Assembly (NCBI GenBank): GCA_964019425.1
Contig: OZ025781.1
Span: forward strand, 812,501 to 876,500
DNA: 64,000 nucleotides
From: Flectonema sp. DT1601
Taxonomy: Eukaryota; Euglenozoa; Diplonemea; Diplonemida; Diplonemidae
Direction of reading: 5' to 3'
Made by a program: the position numbers and the translations under genes. The notes beneath the pieces were generated by a model. It was not told where the DNA came from. It saw nothing but the letters and a program-made list of their open reading frames with translations, and did not search any database. Below, one piece after another: positions 61,799 through 64,000 of the stretch. Numbering within the stretch: the stretch's first letter is position 1; each line of letters starts with the position of its first letter.

Positions 61799-64000
61799 AT
61801 GCATCGATTACGCCCCCTAGCAAGGACTGGAAGGGTCCAGACTAGTGGGCAAAGAAGAGCCTGTCAGGCTATGCGTGTTGTACAACCGAGGAACTCAGAG
61901 ACGGTTCTGAACTCTACGTCACTCGAATATTTAGAAAATGCTTCAAAGTTAGTAGCAGACGGGGGCAGGTTAGATAAAGGAATTGAGAAGGTCATCGAAA
62001 CTGCAGACACCGAGGAAGATCTGAACATCAGTGTAGTTCCTTACTCGGTAGAGAGACCAGTTCGGGAGTCTGACAGAAGCGCAACCTCCGAAGAAATAAA
62101 GGACGCCATTAAAGTTGCTCAAATGGTGAGAGCCTTCTCAGCCAGAGGCCACTTGATGTGCGATTTAGATCCGCTCGGCCTTCTGAAAAATGGTGTCGAT
62201 AGAAGTGGAGATGTCCCTGATGAGTTAGACCCTGAGTACTTCGGGTTTACTGAAGCTGACATGGATCGTCAGTTTAGAGTTCAGATGCATCAGGATATCG
62301 GAGGATTCTTTTCAAAGGGTGGGCGGATGTCACTTCGCGAACTTCTGGAGAAGCTGAAGCAGATATACTGCGGCAGAATTGGATGGGAATTTATGCACAT
62401 CCCAGACAGAGAGACTACCAGATGGTTGAGAGACAGACTTGAGATGCCTGAGAAGGTGGAGATCACTCCATTGCCTGAGAAGAGACGTCGTATTCTCGAA
62501 GATTTGGCAACCGCTGAGCTCTTTGAGGGATTCCTTCACAAGAAATATCCAACAAAAAGATTTGGATTAGACGGAGGTGACTCGTTGATTCCTGGAATGG
62601 TTGCCTTAGTAGACAAGGCAGCTGAAATGGGAGTTGAAGATGTAGTTATTGGAATGCCTCACAGAGGTCGTCTCAACGTGTTGGCAAATGTTTGCGGAAA
62701 GCCACTCGTGCAAATGCTATCCGAGTTCCAAGATGTGTTACCTGAAAATGAATTCGGAAGTGGAGACGTGAAATACCACTTGGGAACAGTTCAGGATAGA
62801 ATTACTAGAAGTGGAAAGTCAATTCGTCTTTCATTAGTCGCCAACCCGAGTCACTTGGAAGCAGTGAATCCTGTTGTCACAGGTAAGACAAGAGCAAAGC
62901 AACGTTACGCAAAAGATCACGACGGCGATAAATCGATACCAATTCTTCTTCACGGAGACGCTGCTTTCTCAGGTCAGGGAATTTGCTACGAAACAATGGG
63001 TCTCGCTAACCTCTACCGTTACACTTGTGGTGGTACCATTCATATTGTTGTTAACAACCAGATTGGATTCACAACTAATCCGCAGGAAAATAGATCATCA
63101 CCATACTGCACTGATATTGGTAAGCAAGGTAACCCTGTATTCCACGTTAACGGAGATGATCCAGAGAGTGTTGTTCGCGTCTGTGAAATGGCTCTCGAGT
63201 TTCGTCAGAAGTGGAAAAAGGATGTCATTATCGATCTCATTTGTTACAGAAGACATGGTCACAATGAGAAAGATGAACCGATGTTCACTCAACCAATGAT
63301 GTACCAGGCGATTAGTAAGCACCCTTCTGTGTTGACAACCTACGAGAAGCAGTTAATGGCAGAAGGTGTCGTCACAGCTTCAGAGGCTAGTGGTGTTCGT
63401 AAAACAGTTGAAAAAAACCTAAGGGATGAGTTCAAGAAAGCACAGAACCACGAACCTCAGCGTGTCGATTGGCTCGAGTCGAGATGGGAGTACTACAGAA
63501 CTAGCAGTCAGCTGGCGTTCTTTAATTCTACAGGTGTACCTGAGGAGAAGTTGAGAGAAATTGGTCTCAAATTGTGTCAGGTACCAGATACCTTCACTCC
63601 TCACCAAAAGCTGAGAGCCATCTTAGCTCGTAATGAGGCAGCCATTAAATCTGGTCAGGGAATCGAATGGGGAACTGCAGAGGCTCTCGCTTTCGCTACT
63701 CTCCTCTTGGAAGGTAACCATGTGAGACTCAGTGGTCAGGATGTTGAGAGAGGAACTTTCAGTCAGAGACACGCAGTCCTTGTTGACTACAACACAGCTG
63801 AGCAGTACTGCGCTCTGGGTAGTCTCCACAGCACTCAAGCGCACTTTGAAGTTTGCAACTCCTCCCTCTCTGAGTACGGAGTTCTTGGATTTGAGGTTGG
63901 CTACAGTATGGAGAATCCAGCTTCTTTAGTATTGTGGGAAGCGCAGTTCGGTGACTTTGCAAACGGAGCTCAAGTAATCTTCGATCAATTCTTATCTTCT
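61799..64000 (+). CDS. 2-oxoglutarate dehydrogenase E1 component (cut by window end)
   Basis: The frame is open from ATG 61799 to the last base, giving 734 codons of an enzyme normally near 1,000 residues. The N-terminus is Arg-rich and lacks acidic residues for about 30 positions (MHRLRPLARTGRVQTSG), as expected for a mitochondrial targeting peptide. The E1 core is clear: MVRAFSARGHLMCDLDPLGL, KRFGLDGGDSLIPGMVALVD, GMPHRGRLNVLANV, VANPSHLEAVNPVVTGKTRA, and the thiamine-diphosphate motif from HGDAAFSGQG to VVNNQIGFTTNP, then CYRRHGHNEKDEPMFTQP and SGQDVERGTFSQRHAV. It decarboxylates 2-oxoglutarate in the TCA cycle with E2 (DLST) and E3. No intron is seen in this part. Confidence 0.95.
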   Translation, partial: MHRLRPLARTGRVQTSGQRRACQAMRVVQPRNSETVLNSTSLEYLENASKLVADGGRLDKGIEKVIETADTEEDLNISVVPYSVERPVRESDRSATSEEIKDAIKVAQMVRAFSARGHLMCDLDPLGLLKNGVDRSGDVPDELDPEYFGFTEADMDRQFRVQMHQDIGGFFSKGGRMSLRELLEKLKQIYCGRIGWEFMHIPDRETTRWLRDRLEMPEKVEITPLPEKRRRILEDLATAELFEGFLHKKYPTKRFGLDGGDSLIPGMVALVDKAAEMGVEDVVIGMPHRGRLNVLANVCGKPLVQMLSEFQDVLPENEFGSGDVKYHLGTVQDRITRSGKSIRLSLVANPSHLEAVNPVVTGKTRAKQRYAKDHDGDKSIPILLHGDAAFSGQGICYETMGLANLYRYTCGGTIHIVVNNQIGFTTNPQENRSSPYCTDIGKQGNPVFHVNGDDPESVVRVCEMALEFRQKWKKDVIIDLICYRRHGHNEKDEPMFTQPMMYQAISKHPSVLTTYEKQLMAEGVVTASEASGVRKTVEKNLRDEFKKAQNHEPQRVDWLESRWEYYRTSSQLAFFNSTGVPEEKLREIGLKLCQVPDTFTPHQKLRAILARNEAAIKSGQGIEWGTAEALAFATLLLEGNHVRLSGQDVERGTFSQRHAVLVDYNTAEQYCALGSLHSTQAHFEVCNSSLSEYGVLGFEVGYSMENPASLVLWEAQFGDFANGAQVIFDQFLSS

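Overview
The window comes from a eukaryotic nuclear genome, probably a free-living or symbiotic protist. Every supported protein gene lies on the + strand, closely packed, between 6.4 kb and the right edge. Nearly every start codon follows a pyrimidine-rich stretch ending in AG. Eleven introns can be placed in seven genes; they are 64-98 nt long, open with GTATG or GTTTGT and mostly end in ACAG. One-way gene order plus an acceptor-like AG before each gene recalls polycistronic transcription with spliced-leader trans-splicing (Euglenozoa, dinoflagellates, perkinsids). I cannot prove this from sequence and leave the lineage open. The standard genetic code fits all genes.

Two gene-poor regions (1-6,430 and 11,918-22,590) are full of T and A homopolymers and have no convincing ORF. 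They carry patches recognisable as nuclear rRNA. The clearest is the SSU decoding region at 18,449-18,515. Others fall in rRNA order: SSU patches at 1,377-2,263 and 13,812-18,700, 5.8S-like patches at 2,434 and 19,461, and an LSU 5'-domain-like segment with a good hand-drawn fold at 2,827-3,185. I read them as two very divergent, insertion-swollen or decaying copies of one rDNA unit, A and B. Inside unit B sit a three-copy tandem repeat (possible spliced-leader RNA array) and two related hairpins with a compensatory change.

Protein genes by region. 6.4-11.9 kb: an ARM-like/IQ/thioredoxin/ankyrin protein and a CCCH zinc-finger protein. 22.6-27.0 kb: a Nup35-type RRM protein, an ACBP-domain protein, a NAP-family histone chaperone and a divergent H2B-like histone. 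27.3-39.7 kb: an EF-hand/WD40 protein, a CHASE receptor with a cyclase-like domain that has lost its metal-binding residues, a double methyltransferase with an EGF module, and a GT61-type glycosyltransferase. 40.3-49.7 kb: TSG101/Vps23, a doubtful small gene, a double-BTB protein, a Nit-family amidase, two nearly identical nitronate monooxygenases and an unknown helical protein. 50.2-64 kb: a 1,982-residue WWE/macrodomain-like/Tudor-like/ART/ankyrin protein, a MYST acetyltransferase, a PUF protein with five introns, a coiled-coil protein and the N-terminal 734 codons of 2-oxoglutarate dehydrogenase E1.

The most interesting items are the ADP-ribosylation protein, which appears to join reader, macrodomain-like and transferase modules in one chain, and the cryptic rDNA in the AT-rich regions. 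All domain calls come from reading the sequence; no search was run.
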